Assembly: GCA_032173965.1 (NCBI GenBank)
Contig: CM063284.1
Coordinates: forward strand, 64,850,863 to 64,914,862
DNA length: 64,000 nucleotides
Direction of reading: 5' to 3'
From: Sitta carolinensis
Taxonomy: Eukaryota > Chordata > Aves > Passeriformes > Sittidae
Below the pieces are notes generated by a model. The model was not told the DNA's origin and searched no databases. It saw only the letters and a list, made by a program, of their open reading frames with translations. Of the stretch, positions 12,750 through 25,936 are shown in pieces (within the stretch, counting starts at the first letter, position 1; each line of letters opens with the position of its first letter). The position numbers were made by a program, and so were the translations under genes.

Positions 12750-13406
12750 AACTTGGCTAGCTTTGGAAAAAAGTACTCTATCTCTAGTCATTTTCTGGCA
12801 AAGTGCAGTATATCTAATTTTGTTAAATTCCAAAACATACTGTACACCAAAGTACTTGTAGGTGTAAAGGAGAATGTCAGGGATGAGTCAAAGATTAATA
12901 CCTAAATTATAAAATGTGAAATGGGAATTGCAGTCTTAAATATCATGTTAAGAACCAGGAAGTATTTACCTAGCCTAAAGCACCTCTTGCATTGTAATAG
13001 ACAAAATGCTACTTCTTTTAGTTGCAGGGGATTCTTCAATAGTCCCAGACTTGAGCAGGAAGATAGATGCATAGGGTGGAGTGGCAATTTGATGAGACCT
13101 TTACAAACTTCAGCAGAACTCTTATTCCTTCCAGCACTCATTTCAGTTATACTTACTTCCACTGTTCTGCAGAACAAGGATGAGTTTAGGATGGTACTTA
13201 GAAAAATGGATGCTTGACTAGTTTATTTCCTTCAAACATACCAATTCTAACTGGAAGACTGTCAAATAAAATTTTCCACTTTCACCAATCTGCCCCTTCA
13301 GTTACCTCTTTGTTCTGTTTTTCATCCATTGGTACAGAACTTTCTTTTGCTTTCATAAACAAATAAACATATATGTCTACCTTAGCAATAACTTAACAAA
13401 CAAACA

Positions 13407-13419
13407 CCCCCCCCCCCCC
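13407..13419. repeat. Poly-C run (13 bases)
   Basis: An uninterrupted run of 13 C following CAAACAAACA. Long C runs are much rarer than A/T runs in this window. Confidence 0.95.
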
Positions 13420-14209
13420 ATGTGATGCTGTCAGTGCTTCCTTCTTTCTCATTTTTACCTTTTGCCCCTTACATTCAGCTGTCACTCTATGTCAGGATCA
13501 CTTCTTTCCTGTGTGCATGGAGTCCTAAAATCATACATGGAGCTTTTAGATGCTTGGTTAAAATCTCCCAATGAATAGAGCATAAAAGACTAGAGTTTTA
13601 ATCAGCTTGTTATTGTCTCACTGTCAATAAGCATAACACCTGGTAAAGGCCCAAGGATATTTTTTTAAATACATAGATGAAGAGACAGTAATGATGTCTC
13701 TTTTGATTCATAGGCTAACATGTGGAAGTGGTTCTAACAACACTCAAAACCAAGTTTCAGCTGATTCTTGGAGCTTTACCAACTAACTTCTGTTTTTGTA
13801 ATCAGTGCCCAGTGAGTCCAGTGCTGCTCAAACCACATGCTTCAGCAACTGACACTTTGCACTGCTCTTAGCTGGTGACAAACAGGATACAAAAATAAAA
13901 CTTTGGGAAGTGGACTTAAATAGACTTGTCAATTGGTTATAGAGAACCCTGCCTAAAAGTGACTTTATTTTTACTAAAAGAAAAATAGGTTCATCAGAGA
14001 AATAATTCCAGAGACCAGACTTCTGAACCCCTACTTTTTAATCAGTTAAAAATACTGAATAGCTGTACACATATTTTTAGTAGAATCTACTAAATATCAC
14101 TCCCTGACATCAGTCAGCTCAGACTCACAGTACTCCAAAGTAACCATTTCATGTTTCAGCATCTTCAACAAGTGTTACAATGACTTTAGCTCTATTCTTG
14201 ACTGTTTAG

Positions 14210-14277
14210 TCATCTGCTTATCAGAACATAATTACTAAAGAAACTAACCAGAAGCAACAGGGATGAGAAATCTACAG
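14210..14277 (+). other. Possible non-coding exon (68 bases)
   Basis: Bounded upstream by a pyrimidine-rich acceptor (CTCTATTCTTGACTGTTTAG, AG at 14208-14209) and downstream by a perfect vertebrate donor CAG|GTAAGT. All three frames contain a stop, so if it is spliced it belongs to a non-coding RNA or an untranslated region. This is splice-motif evidence only. Confidence 0.25.
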
Positions 14278-17200
14278 GTAAGTTACTGTCCTTTTGATTC
14301 CCCTAAATTCTTGATGAAGTCAGACTATGTTTATGGCCAAAGGCTCAAGGTCTCCTTCAAGCAGCTTTTCCTCTGTACTTTGTTGTGTTTTCCTTCTAGC
14401 TATTTCTTATATTATGGAGACTCGGGTGCTTATTTTGCCATCTCTTAATGCAACTTGCTTCATCTAACATGTGGTTGGGTCAGATAAATAGCCCTCTAGA
14501 TATAACTATATTTACTAAATCTCTGCTATAAAGACTGTCATATAAAGAAAATGTAGAGAATCTCTTTCTATAAAGAAAAGCAACAAACTGAATTGATACT
14601 CAAAACATGAGTAAATGAAACCCAGAAAGTAATGCTAACTGAATGCCTGTAGGGGTGTAGACTTTGTACTGTACTTTGAATATACTGAAATACAGAATAT
14701 TTACAAGAGCCCTGGCAGAGGAAGGTGTTGCAACTCTATAAACTTCAAGATCTAAAAGCTTACATCATCAGTCTGAATGTTTTGCTATGATTTTACTAAA
14801 CAACCAAGCACATCTATCCATCACTACACTTGGTTTTGAGTATGATAGTCAGTCCTATAAAACCTGGTAGAACAAGGATTGTATTACAGAACAGAATCAC
14901 TGTAGTTGAATAATCCAATGGCAGCAACAGAGATGGTCACTAAGTTAATTTCTGGAATTCTGCTTTAACCCTATGCCACAGTTATTGCTAAGCATCTCAC
15001 AAACAAGTCAGTTCACATTATAATATTCTCAGCAATTAATGAGTTAGCACCTATGTAATTACAAGGGCTTAAACATTTCCTTTATTTTTTGCAACTGTGC
15101 CAACTACAAGCTCATAAATGCTGTCAAAGCCTGTCAGCATCTTACTGAGGGAGCAAAGTGAGATGCTCTCTCTACAGTGAGAACTAAAGAAAATTAAGGT
15201 ATTTGAGGATTATTCAGGTATTACAATAAATGGTGGCAACCAGTATGAACAATCATGTTAAAGGAAAGTTTTTGAAAATCCCTATAGTCAATTTCAATCT
15301 TACTGTTTTCAGATACAGGAAGAGGCTTGAAACCACAAATAGTTAGAAAGAAGAACATGAACTGGAATCTAATGTTAATAGTGACATTTCTACAGTGGTG
15401 TCAAGGGAATCTTGCATCTCTGAAAGAGGTCAGTCACTAAGATAAAAATTTCAGCCTGTGAGAAATTCTTGCATGAAAAATGATAGAAATTACTCCTGGT
15501 GAAATTTTCTGAAATAGGAAGGCATGATGTGAAACAATTAGGTTGATAAACTTTACGTGAAGTGTGGCTTTTAGTAAGATTTGGGGACAACATTATGTAC
15601 CTGTATCATAAAAAATGCCCATAATGAAGAACCAGAGAGAAAACCTTTAACATTCTCTCTGCTAGTAAGAAATGCAAGAGATCTCCATGTAGAGAACTGC
15701 AAAGGAAACTAGAGGCCATTTCAGGTATAAGCTCTCACAAATATCTAATTATTAGCCAGACCCATAGTGAAGTGGGGGCAGACCCACTCTAGTGAAGTAA
15801 CAATTCACTCTACTTTTCTTCTTAAGACATCTATGAAAATTTGTTGTTCATCTACAGCAAGCATATTTGTAAATGGGTCCTATCATTTTTAGTAAAAGAG
15901 GGAAAAAAAGCAGACTGTGATTTTATACCTGAGAATTTTGTGTGACTGTGTATGCCTCCTTCCTTCTCACCCCTAAAATACCAAGGCTGGAAAATTTGGA
16001 CAAAAATTCAGACAAGTATTCAGAGTGTCAAGTGAAAACCCATTTTAGGATTAAATGAATATACCTTACAGTCACTAGCAAAAGGTTTCCTCTGCTGACA
16101 ACTCAATATATGTTTGGAGTAGTTAAATTAACCTTCAGGAAAGGACTTCTGGACCTGATAACTGAATATCTAATTTTCCCTGCCTCTTCTTTTTGCCCTT
16201 CTGCTCCTTTTTTAGCATGCTCTCATCAAGTCTTCTGCTTCCTGTCTGAAATAAAAGAGTTGCAGATGAGCAAGGGTCTGCTTCAAATGATTTGCCATGC
16301 TAAAAAGAAGAAAGTCCTACTAAACTGTTTCTAGGCATGGAAAAATTGATTTTTTGTTCACAAATCAGAAACAAAAGCAAGTATTAAAAGAGGAGAAACA
16401 AAATTTCCAGTATCGCATCCTCTGATGAAACAAAAAAGTTCAGAGAAGGTTAGATATGGACAAACTTAAAAAAACAGCAATTAGAAATAAAAAAACTAGC
16501 AATAAAATAGTTATTTTGTGGTTCTGTAAAAGTGGATAGATTTCGTATTAGTCACAATAAAAACCTGAAAAAAATATTGTAGTCTAAGTGCATCTCGGAT
16601 TTTGTATTTAGTTATAGAAATTGAGCTACATGAAACGGCTGGAATAGCACTCTTTACTTGCTTCAGAACAACAGAGAGGAGGAACAGAAACAGAGAGAAT
16701 TAAATGCATTTCACTTCCCTGATGCTGAGTTTGGGCTACATGCTGCATAATTTCATTTTGGCCTGAAAAATATGTTAATATCTGGAGACATATAAATGCC
16801 TTTGCTTCTATTGTCAGCAAAGTAGGTTATCACTAGTTTTTAGATAACAAGTATTTTTGCTGCATGAAGTATGCTGACTTTAAATGACTTTATTAAATAA
16901 ATTACTATATTTAAAACTTGCTCTCTTTTCCATTCTATTATCATGGCCTGACAGCTCTTTACTAGTAAAGTCCCTGTTTCATAGGCTTCATCTTGATAGC
17001 ATCAACATGCAAAGGAGATTGAGATAGCCAAGTGGATTCATTGACACATTATTTAAACAGCCTATACCAACTGAAGTTTTAGGTAATTATTTCAAGATTT
17101 GCTACATTATTTTTATGGCAACAACTAAGAACGCATTCAATCACTGCACTGTTTGCAAATACAGTATTTTAAATTGAATGTGGCTTTTCTTTAATAATAT

Positions 17201-18179
17201 GTCATAAAATATGCATACATTGTCTCTATTAACTGTAGTACATCTCTCTTGGTTCTCCCTTTCTTATTCTAAATTCTTGTTTGATATTACTGAGAAGCAT
17301 CAATACTTCTGTAAAGGCTGATTAGCATGCAGTGATTTGATAGACATGTTGGAAGGCAGAAGTAACAAATTTCCAGCATACTACTAGATTATGCATTTCT
17401 CTCTGCGTGCAAAAACACATCGTTGTTCATGTACCTCTGATACTTCTGTTGATGCTTCTGTCAACATCTGTTCACAGAAGTGGCTATTGGCATGCACTTA
17501 TCTGAAAATCACTATGCAAATATATGCAACGGCAGTGAAAGAAGTCCCTAGAAGATTTGAACAAACCTATTTTATCAGAATAAAAATGTTGAGGTGACTG
17601 ACAGGTCCATTGTCACAGCCCTTATGGAAGCTGGCTGCCTGCTTTTTCTACTGTTAAAGTAGAATATTATTTGACTACAAGAAGCATTACTATGAACATA
17701 ACAATTCCCAATTCTGGTAACATTCTGCTTGATCCTGTTTCATTGTAGAGCAGTGATGTATGTCCTCAGGGGAATCAGGCTCAGACAATGAAGATGTTAT
17801 GAAGTTAAAGTGATAGTTCCATTCACCAGAAAGGACAGGCCTACTATTGTTATACAGTGTTTAGGACACCAAAGAAGAATCTGAAAACAACAACCTTAAT
17901 TAAAATCAACTCTCCATTTATATTCATGGATATATTCAAAAGACAAATTGGTGTGATCTAACTGATGCTTTCTTGGCAACTTGTTAAGAATTCTGGTTCA
18001 GATGTTAGTGATGAAGGCCTGACCAGGATAGTAGATGAAATGCAGCACTCTCCAGTGTCTGATCAGCCTGAACTAGACTGCTTAGAACAAGAAGCATTAG
18101 CAAAATGTTGGTTGCAGTAATGACCTCAGTTATTACCCCCTTCCTGCAGCTGCTCCAAGAGCCACACATTAGGACATGA
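14278..18179. other. Unique AT-rich non-coding DNA
   Basis: No repeat family or exon is recognised. Open frames are at most 74 codons and carry no domain. Confidence 0.55.
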
Positions 18180-18410
18180 GTTTGAGACTGGAGTAAAGGC
18201 TTTATTTATTATTCTATATCATCACTTGACATTGGAGGAAAAAAGAAATGGTGTTCTATATTATATAGTAGTCTACCTCCAAGGTTTTGGTAGCTCATAC
18301 AGGTACACCGGCAAAAGGTTGACAGACACATGGTTTTTATGTCCTTCTCCCTCTTAACAGCACGTGCAACATGAAGCACAGTTTTCCCCAGCACTTCATC
18401 TTTACCATGG
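18180..18410 (-). other. Possible terminal exon with overlapping poly(A) signals
   Basis: On the minus strand a strong acceptor, TTTATTTTGTCTTCTGCAG, ends at 18411. Two overlapping AATAAA signals lie at 18201-18210, about 200 bases downstream. The frame that stays open through the segment stops at 18209-18211, immediately before these signals. The peptide matches nothing I recognise, and a Kozak-like CCATGG sits at the exon start. Acceptor, length and poly(A) signal fit a short last exon of a non-coding or novel transcript. Chance is a real alternative because AATAAA and pyrimidine tracts are common in AT-rich DNA. Confidence 0.22.
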
Positions 18411-19710
18411 CTGCAGAAGACAAAATAAAGAGGGAAATTGTGCTGTTTACTTTGAGAGAAGGAGGGACGTGTGCTGAGTCCAGCAACACAGAGAATTCTA
18501 TGTCCTAAAATGATATATGACAACTGCAGACCAAAGTGAGCAATTCCTTAATCTCCACCTCTGCTCTATCTTTAAGAATGTGAAGGGCTGCTACTGTGGA
18601 TCCTAGTTTTTCAGTTCCAACATTAAAGCATCTTGTTTAGAGATCCTGCTTGATAATGAGTCAGCTGCTTCTACACTGCATATTGTACAAACAAGCATAA
18701 GTAATCTTGCTTTCCCATCATACTCTGTCAAAAAACAGGGGGCTAAAGCAGTAGCTTAAGACACAAGCTTAAGCAAAGGCAGCCCCCCACTTTAAAAAGC
18801 AGATTAAGCATGTGACAGATGCTTTGCAATAATTTATGAATAGTGTACGTTGACCTGATTTTTGTAATGTTGATTGTATGATTATGTTGACTTGATTTAA
18901 TTAGAAGGCACAGACAAAGCCTGAAACGCTTGATAAACACAAGCTACCCTCTGTTAAACACCCTCAGGTCAGTTTGTAATAAAACATGGATTCTCAGCTG
19001 TGAAGAGCCTATTTCTGGGCTGCAGGCAAACTGCTGGAACATCTTTGGTCAGTTTGAATGCTGAGATTAAAACAACTCCAAAGACTATGCAAAGGATCCA
19101 TAAGCAATATGCTGTAAAGTCAAGTGGGTTGTCACAGAGGGTCAATTGTAGAAGGGAACTTATATAATCCTTCCCCTTTGACACCTTGGGGAAAAAAAAT
19201 GTTCTGGCAAGGCAAAACACCTAAAGTCAATTTTTCCTACTTGTTTTCCTCTCTACTGCTGATATTGTTTTAGGCCATCTGCATGTTCAGGATAAATCTG
19301 TAGGTACCTGCAGTGTGAGGGACTCACGAGGTATCACAGCCTTTAGCTTGGAGGGTATGGAAATACTAATATTCTACAGCAAGTAAAGACACAAACCCTT
19401 GCATGAAGGGACTGAGCTCAGAGGCACCAGATGTAGCTAGCTCTAGTTGTTATAAATAGCAGCTTAAACTTTCATGATTAAAATAATCTGCCCCTCACAT
19501 ATGGGAACTTTGAATGCATTCATAAAAGTGAGATGATCAACAGGAGTTCAGTTCCTCACTGTTGATCTGGTATTGTAGATTTCCCTATGGGGCAAGACCA
19601 CCTGGGGAATCCTGCACAGGGCCAGGAAGGAGAGACTCATGGTTCCTAACCACAAGGGAGACGACATTTTATTACAGTGTGTCAGATTATTTTATCTCTT
19701 TTTGACCCAG
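18411..19710. other. Unique non-coding DNA
   Basis: Nothing supportable is seen apart from splice-like motifs at the edges, which are listed separately. Confidence 0.5.
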
Positions 19711-19831
19711 ACAGGGACCTTTTACGATATGATGAGTTTTGACATCCCTCATAGCTGAGCTTCTGTGTGAAAAAGCCTGTGCTTGGGCAGTGAAGTGAAC
19801 ACAGCCAAAGAAGAAAACAATACATGCCCAG
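19711..19831 (+). other. Possible non-coding exon (121 bases)
   Basis: This is the best splice-site pair in the window. The acceptor is TTTTATCTCTTTTTGACCCAG (AG at 19709-19710) and the donor is a perfect CAG|GTAAGT, cut after 19831. The 121-base size is typical of an internal vertebrate exon. All three frames hit a stop within about 50 bases, so it cannot be an ordinary coding exon and would belong to a non-coding RNA or an untranslated region. No transcript evidence is available. Confidence 0.33.
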
Positions 19832-22800
19832 GTAAGTTCCTATTCAGTTTGCAACTGTGAGGCACATTTTGACATGCAAACCCTGAAGTACCCTGGATCC
19901 CATAACAGAGAGTAAGGAGTGGAGTACATCATAAGGCAAAGTTCCCAGCCAGTTCAATGGTATCAGTTGTTCCCCTGAGAACTTTTTATATTTCTGCCGT
20001 TGCTTCTTCTAACTTACCTCATCACAAGACCTCTTGCTTCCGTAATGATGTTCAATCTCCCACAGTCAGTGAACATGTACCCCTTGTACATATCAGAGAT
20101 TTGACTTTCAGTCTTACCCAGACTTCTGTGTTCATCACCGCGTTAGTACATGACAAATAGCTCCATTCAAACGTTCCCTTGCTCCATCATCACAGACTGA
20201 TGCTTTACTGCTGACAGTGACACATTGCTTCTCTTGCTACTCTGCTCACTCACAGTTATCCATTTGTTGGAATAACCTTTATAAACCACCATATACCCTG
20301 ACGTTTGAAGGACGGTGCAGGTCAGTAGGTTATAGAGGTAAAGTGCTAATAATGTTTTCCACAACATCCAGATCATAGCTGGACAAAATTTTTCTTTGAA
20401 ATGAGAAAGATTCTATATGGAGTTACAGAAATATTTATTTTTTTTTTTAATGTGGGTCAATTTTACCAAATTATTTATTCTTAAAAAGAGCTTTCATTGG
20501 GCTCAGGATATATGACATACATGCAAAAAAGGTAAAAACATTGTACTTTGATATTTTTGATAGTGAGGTTATTTTTCTTTTCAAGCACAAAACAACTTAT
20601 CCATTTAAAATTACTATCAAAACGTATTTAAAAATTATTCAGAAAACTCAAATTGAAAAATCCCCTTGTTTCAAACCAATCAAGACAACTCTTAACCACA
20701 AGTGGCTCTTTTTAGTCCTTAATTCTATGATTTTCTGTTTAAATATTCATCATCTCAAATCAAAATTACTTCTTCCTCTTCCTATGTCTGTCAGAAAACC
20801 TTCTTCACATTCAGCTGTAATCCTGGACCAAATTTAAAAGATTATTTAAACATGCCTTTAATTCTGAGGTTAAGTTAAATACCTTCTCAGATTCTCCACT
20901 GAATAACCATGAATGCCAGCTATACTGAACTGCTAAACCTCTCCAATCCTTTCTTCTCTTCAGCTTTTCTACACAGGACTTGTCTTCACTGCTCAATGGG
21001 AAAAAGAATAACAGCGTGTTAGGAATTGAGAAGAAGCTTCATACAATCAAGGATGCTGCTCACGACCTTTTGTTCAGTAGAGAGAGAAAATAACATCTTC
21101 AATACTTCTGTGTTTGGAAGCAACATAAGTTCTCTTGGACACCCAAAAGGTTCTTTCCCTCACATCTTCCTAAACAGGTATTATTTTTGAACTAAAGACA
21201 CAAAAACAAGTACTGCATAAAAAATAATAGGACAAACATTTAAAAATGGGGTATAGTCCTTACAGAAAGCATCTGATCATTAAATTATCATTATTTCCTC
21301 TTCCCTCTCCAACCATACTGTATACAAATAGAATAAACAATCAAATACACACTGAGTCCAGGGCTTCATTTTTTTCTAGTTCAAACATGTTTCAGAACAG
21401 ACTAAGCTCTATTTGTATACACATATTTTAAAGAAAGAACATATTTCAATTAAAAACTCTCTCTATATTTCAAGCTGCTTATATCTTATACATATACATT
21501 TCACACATCGGGGAACAAGCACATGCAACCAGCCCCAAGCAGTTAACTCCTAGCACCCTTCCTTTGTTCAGCTCCCACAAATTTCTGCTGCTGGTGGGTG
21601 TAAGTCTTTTGAACTTCTTGAAAGAAAGAGAAAACTGTAGCTCAGTGTGTTTAACCATGTGCTTTCCAGGGCTGCAGGCAGAACTTGAAAAGGAGCAGTA
21701 TGAATGTGTGCTGAGCAACTCACAACATTCCCTTGGGCTTTTCTGTTTTTTTCCTGCAACTGTTCATCAATAGGACACACAATGGGATCCCAGGTATCCA
21801 TGTGCCTCAGACATCACTCAGTTAACTTTACTCAGCAACAAGAGGAAGAGGAATACTTCAAGCTTTGCTCTCTGGGTTGAAAGTAGAAATGAGCTGGTTT
21901 AATCAGAAGCTGGAGAATGTGCCCATTGCCCTGCATAAGGGGAAGTGCCTCTCTGTTAGAGGTGCTGGTTACATTCCTCACACCTACCCTAGCTTTTAAA
22001 CACCATTAAATATAACACTTTTTTAGTTTGGAAGGACATACCTTCTACTGCTAATGCCTTGTAATGGCATTGACAGATGCAGTCATAACAACTACTGCAT
22101 GGCAAGAACAAGAAAGGAAACTGCCGTTCACCTGATTGCAGCATAGGAGTTTTCAAATATGTTATATATTTAGAAGGAAAAAAATAGTTTGAAGAATAAA
22201 TGAAATTTAAGAAATGGGGTAGGAAAATCTAAGAAGGCCACAGCCAAGAATCTGCAAACAGGAAAGGCTCTTTAGAAGAGAATACGGAAACAGACAACTA
22301 CCCAGCAAAGTGAAGAGAGCTTTAATTCATATTTTCTGCAGTTTGCAGACTCACACCCAGATACAGCAATAGAATAATTGCCTACCTCATTAAATCAAAT
22401 TCATAGTTCACCCAAGAAATCCTACTCCTGCTTGGTCAGAAGGGAACACATGAAATCTCTGTCACACATTTGCCTAATGAAAGATCAAGCTACCAAACTG
22501 ATGAGCAAACAGAAGGAGCTAAACCTTTAAAAACCCTGCCCACCGTGCTCTTATAACAAGATACAATCCACTCTGACCAGGAAACCATTGCCCCTTTCCT
22601 TTGAAAATCAGCACCTGGGCAGCCTCCTTTAAGCTGGGGTTTGCTGCTTCATGGCAAGTGAGAGCCTGTGAAACGTGGGGGATTGCTCAGAGGTCAACTA
22701 AGGGAGAAAGAAATACCAACATGTGCAATATGCATCTTCCCATTATATCCCAAGGTTGCACATTTGGTTTTCTCAAGTCGGGAAGAGAAGGGAGGTTGGG

Positions 22801-24460
22801 CCCTCTGCTGCTCCCCAGGGAAAGGCTGCTCTGCCAGCCTGCCTCTGACTCACTGTTGTGACATCTGGTACTAAAGCTTAGGTAGTTTGAAGATCAGTGG
22901 AAAAGAGCATTTTAAACTCCGTTATTTCACCTGTTCATTTGATTTTTAAATAACTGTGTTAATTCTTATTTACCACATCAGGCCCCTGAATATACAGAGC
23001 ATTGTTCCAAGTTATTGTACCCTTCCCTCTTAAAGTGGATTTAAGCCATTACGGTCTATCACATAAATCCTTCTTAGTTTATGGATTATTGACCTGATAG
23101 GCCCAAACAGCTCCATCTGTCCTTTTAAATGGGCATGAATGCTGTGAGTGTTTATTGCTTTCAATCCTATTATTTGCAAAATGCTTTCTTTTTCTGTCTC
23201 CATGTGTGTGTGTTTGTGCTTCATTTCAGGGACAATTTATTGTCAAATTGTTGTATACACTCATTTAAATATAGGCATTTCCAGTGCATAACCATACACC
23301 AGCATAAGTGAATGTACTGCTACTTGATTTTGGAAATTAAGCTGTTGACTTAGAGCCAGCCTTTAAGAGTGATGTAAAAGTCAATAGACTGGAAGAACAT
23401 TTGAAAGTGAGAAGGGACTCCCTTTTGAAATGTTGATGTGAATCAAGTCTAAGTTAATGCAGCTTTTATAGTCATAAATTTACTTTCAGATATCTACTCT
23501 AAGTGGTTCTTTTGAAAGAGCTAAAATGATGCTCTAAGGGACATTTGTTGAAGTGAAAACAGGAGTAAAATAGTTTATTACCTGTTGATATATGTCAGGG
23601 TGAGAGTATGCAGAGAAAAACAGGCATTTTTCATTGGTCGTATTTGTAGGTCAAATCATTTACCAAGACTGGGTTAATCATTTTGATGTGTTGAGTCAAA
23701 TAATTTCTGATGGAAGTTTTAAAGTGCTATGGAAAGGTTGCCTGTGCAAAGAAGCCTGTTCTTTCCTGTCCCAAGGGTATTCTACTCATCAGAGTTATTT
23801 ATTCCTGTTAGACAATGCACTGAAAAGCCTGGAGACCAAATATGAAGACAAAAATCTGCAAAATATGGCTGGGCCTTGACCTGATGGATTTCATTGCTGC
23901 ACTTTTGTCCTCTTCCTATGGGTGAGCCACTCCACCTGGCACCAAGAGGCCAGGCCATGCAGAACATGTGGATGTGGCTTCCCAGTATGCAGAATGCGTT
24001 GCCTCTGACATGGCAGGATTCTCTTTGCAACAAAGATTCATGGAAAAGAGACAGTCTAGCAAGTCTGTTCTGAATAATATTTAAAAATCTTACAGAAACT
24101 AAAAAGATCCACTTTGCAGATGGTCTGTAATGGCATTTGTATGCAAAAATAGAGATGTCTTAGGTCTGACACTTGGTAGAGAGTGGTTTGTAACTGGCTT
24201 ATACTCTTTTATAACATATGTATGCAAAGGACACACAGTTGTTTTTTTTTGAGATGGGGAAACTCAGAAAAATTGGAGGACGTTTTTGTCAAGCTATTTT
24301 TGCAGAAGAAATGCTGGGTGCCAGCACCTTCTCAAATCCAGAGCTATAGCCAAAATTTGAGTGAAGGTGTGAAATACCTTTGATCATACTGTTTTGTATA
24401 AGACGGTGTTATTCTAAGTATACCTGTGTTAATACTCAGAGCTCAGTACATTTACTGCCT

Positions 24461-24490
24461 TTTTTGTTTTTTTTTTCTTTTTTTTTTCCC
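24461..24490. repeat. T-rich low-complexity tract
   Basis: Runs of T broken by single G or C bases and ending in CCCC. Confidence 0.85.
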
Positions 24491-25217
24491 CTTATCTAAA
24501 GTGATTTATTACTCTTTTTTAAGGCACCTGGACCCTATGATCCATCCATTATTGGACTATTGACTCACTATGGTGTTTACCAGTGACTAAATCTTGTTCT
24601 AAGCAGAGAACTTGCATAAAACACTTCTTCTTTGAAGTGGAAATAACTTTATCCCAGGTGCTCACACTTTGTTTTGGCCAGAAGAAAGTGGTGGCCTCTG
24701 GAGACAGTCCACCAAGCAGTGTCTGGGAGAGGGCATCACCTTCCCTGGCTGAAGCAATTGGAAATTCTTGCCCTGTTATACAGATTCAAAGCAAAAGTTT
24801 GAAGTGTTTAGGAAACTTTCACTTCCCTTTTAGGATCAAACAGAACATTTATTTTGAGGGATGAGCGCATTTAATCCTGCCATGCTGGATACTTAGCTTA
24901 ATGGAAAAACATAGTGATCCAGATGTTCAGCTGCACCTTGGGCAACTGTTTTAGCAACACTTATGAAATGCTGATATGCTTGAAGATATGGAAGACAGTG
25001 ATAAAGAGCATTTCTGCAGCATTAAAAATTAAAGCTTTGTTCTCTGAAATGTAAGCAGAACACTAGCTAACATTCTGCTTCTATCATATCCATAAGCTTT
25101 GGGATGATGTGTAGAATTCCAAGTGAATTCCTTATTGTATAGTATTAACTAGCATTTTTATCCTACAGAAATGGAAGCTGAGCATCTGATAGAGGAGCAT
25201 CTAAGAAATAAATTTGT

Positions 25218-25260
25218 GCATATATGTTTTATTTTTATATATAAAATATATACATATAAA
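25218..25260. repeat. AT-rich tract with TA repeats
   Basis: Almost purely A and T, with repeated TATATA and a short self-complementary TTTTATATATAAAA. Confidence 0.8.
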
Positions 25261-25898
25261 CACACTAAAACTGTATGTAACAAATTATACCCATAGTCAC
25301 CCTAGGTACCAATGGATATATTTAACACTGAGACATTTCTAGGAAAAATAATTAAATTTGTGTTCGTTCTAACTTAGGCTCATTGAAATACTAGGATGAA
25401 ATTACCCAACCCCCTTTTTTTCAAGTAGTTTCTCTGCACCAAACACAGGGTTTCCACCAGGGAAAGGAAAGCTTAACTCCATCACCCTGAGTGGAAGCTG
25501 GGGCCAGCTTTTCAATGCTCACTGTTTCTGTTTTAACATTTCAGTTACCAGGAGGGGGGAGAAGGCTTTAGTATATTACTGGAAGCTATTTATTTTATGA
25601 ACTGTACCAATAATGTGGCTTATATTCTGCTTGGTGACTAAATTGTTTTCTGAGTTTATATTCGCAGTAATCAAGTTTATCTATTTAGGCTATAAAACTG
25701 AACTTATTAATCAGGCACAAGGGAGGATGGGCTTTGAACAAAGTTTTCCTTAGGTATTTTAGTAGCTAGAACACTGTTTTGGTGGTGACTTTAATGCTGT
25801 TTTAAAAGCTGATCCAAAGAATTATGAAGGCTGAAGGAACAAATTCACTGCTGTATTAAAGCAGCTCATATTATACTGAAGGCTTGTAAACTGACCTG

Positions 25899-25936
25899 TT
25901 TCTGAGAAAGACACTCTTCTCTGTCTTTCTCAGAAA
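25899..25936. repeat. Perfect inverted repeat, 15-base arms, 8-base loop
   Basis: The left arm TTTCTGAGAAAGACA (25899-25913) and right arm TGTCTTTCTCAGAAA (25922-25936) are exact reverse complements around an 8-base pyrimidine loop. The right arm also forms the polypyrimidine tract and AG of the possible acceptor at 25932-25933. The arms are short for a microRNA precursor. Confidence 0.9.

Larger units (their letters stand above)
10609..14209. other. Unique non-coding DNA, includes a stop-poor patch
   Basis: No transposon is recognised. At 10923-11440 all three minus-strand frames stay open for 80-112 codons. This reflects a local rise in GC, and none of the frames resembles a protein. Homopolymers: a 17-base T run at 12733-12749 and a 13-base C run at 13407-13419. 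The 152-codon plus-strand frame at 11742-12200 has no recognisable domain and is probably chance. Confidence 0.5.
19832..25898. other. Unique non-coding DNA with low-complexity patches
   Basis: No transposon is recognised. An 11-base T run lies at 20438-20448. A T-rich tract lies at about 24461-24490 and an AT-rich tract with TA repeats at about 25218-25260. Open frames reach 98 codons (20541-20837) and 93 codons (24583-24864) without recognisable domains. The part around 22920-23190 looks plain and unique and could be conserved. Confidence 0.5.

Noticed and set aside
22021..22080. Possible CR1 tail (GTTTGGAAGGACATACC)
   Set aside because: Only one short block matches and no neighbouring CR1 landmarks follow.
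25899..25936. microRNA precursor
   Set aside because: The stem is only 15 bases with an 8-base loop, shorter than a normal precursor hairpin.
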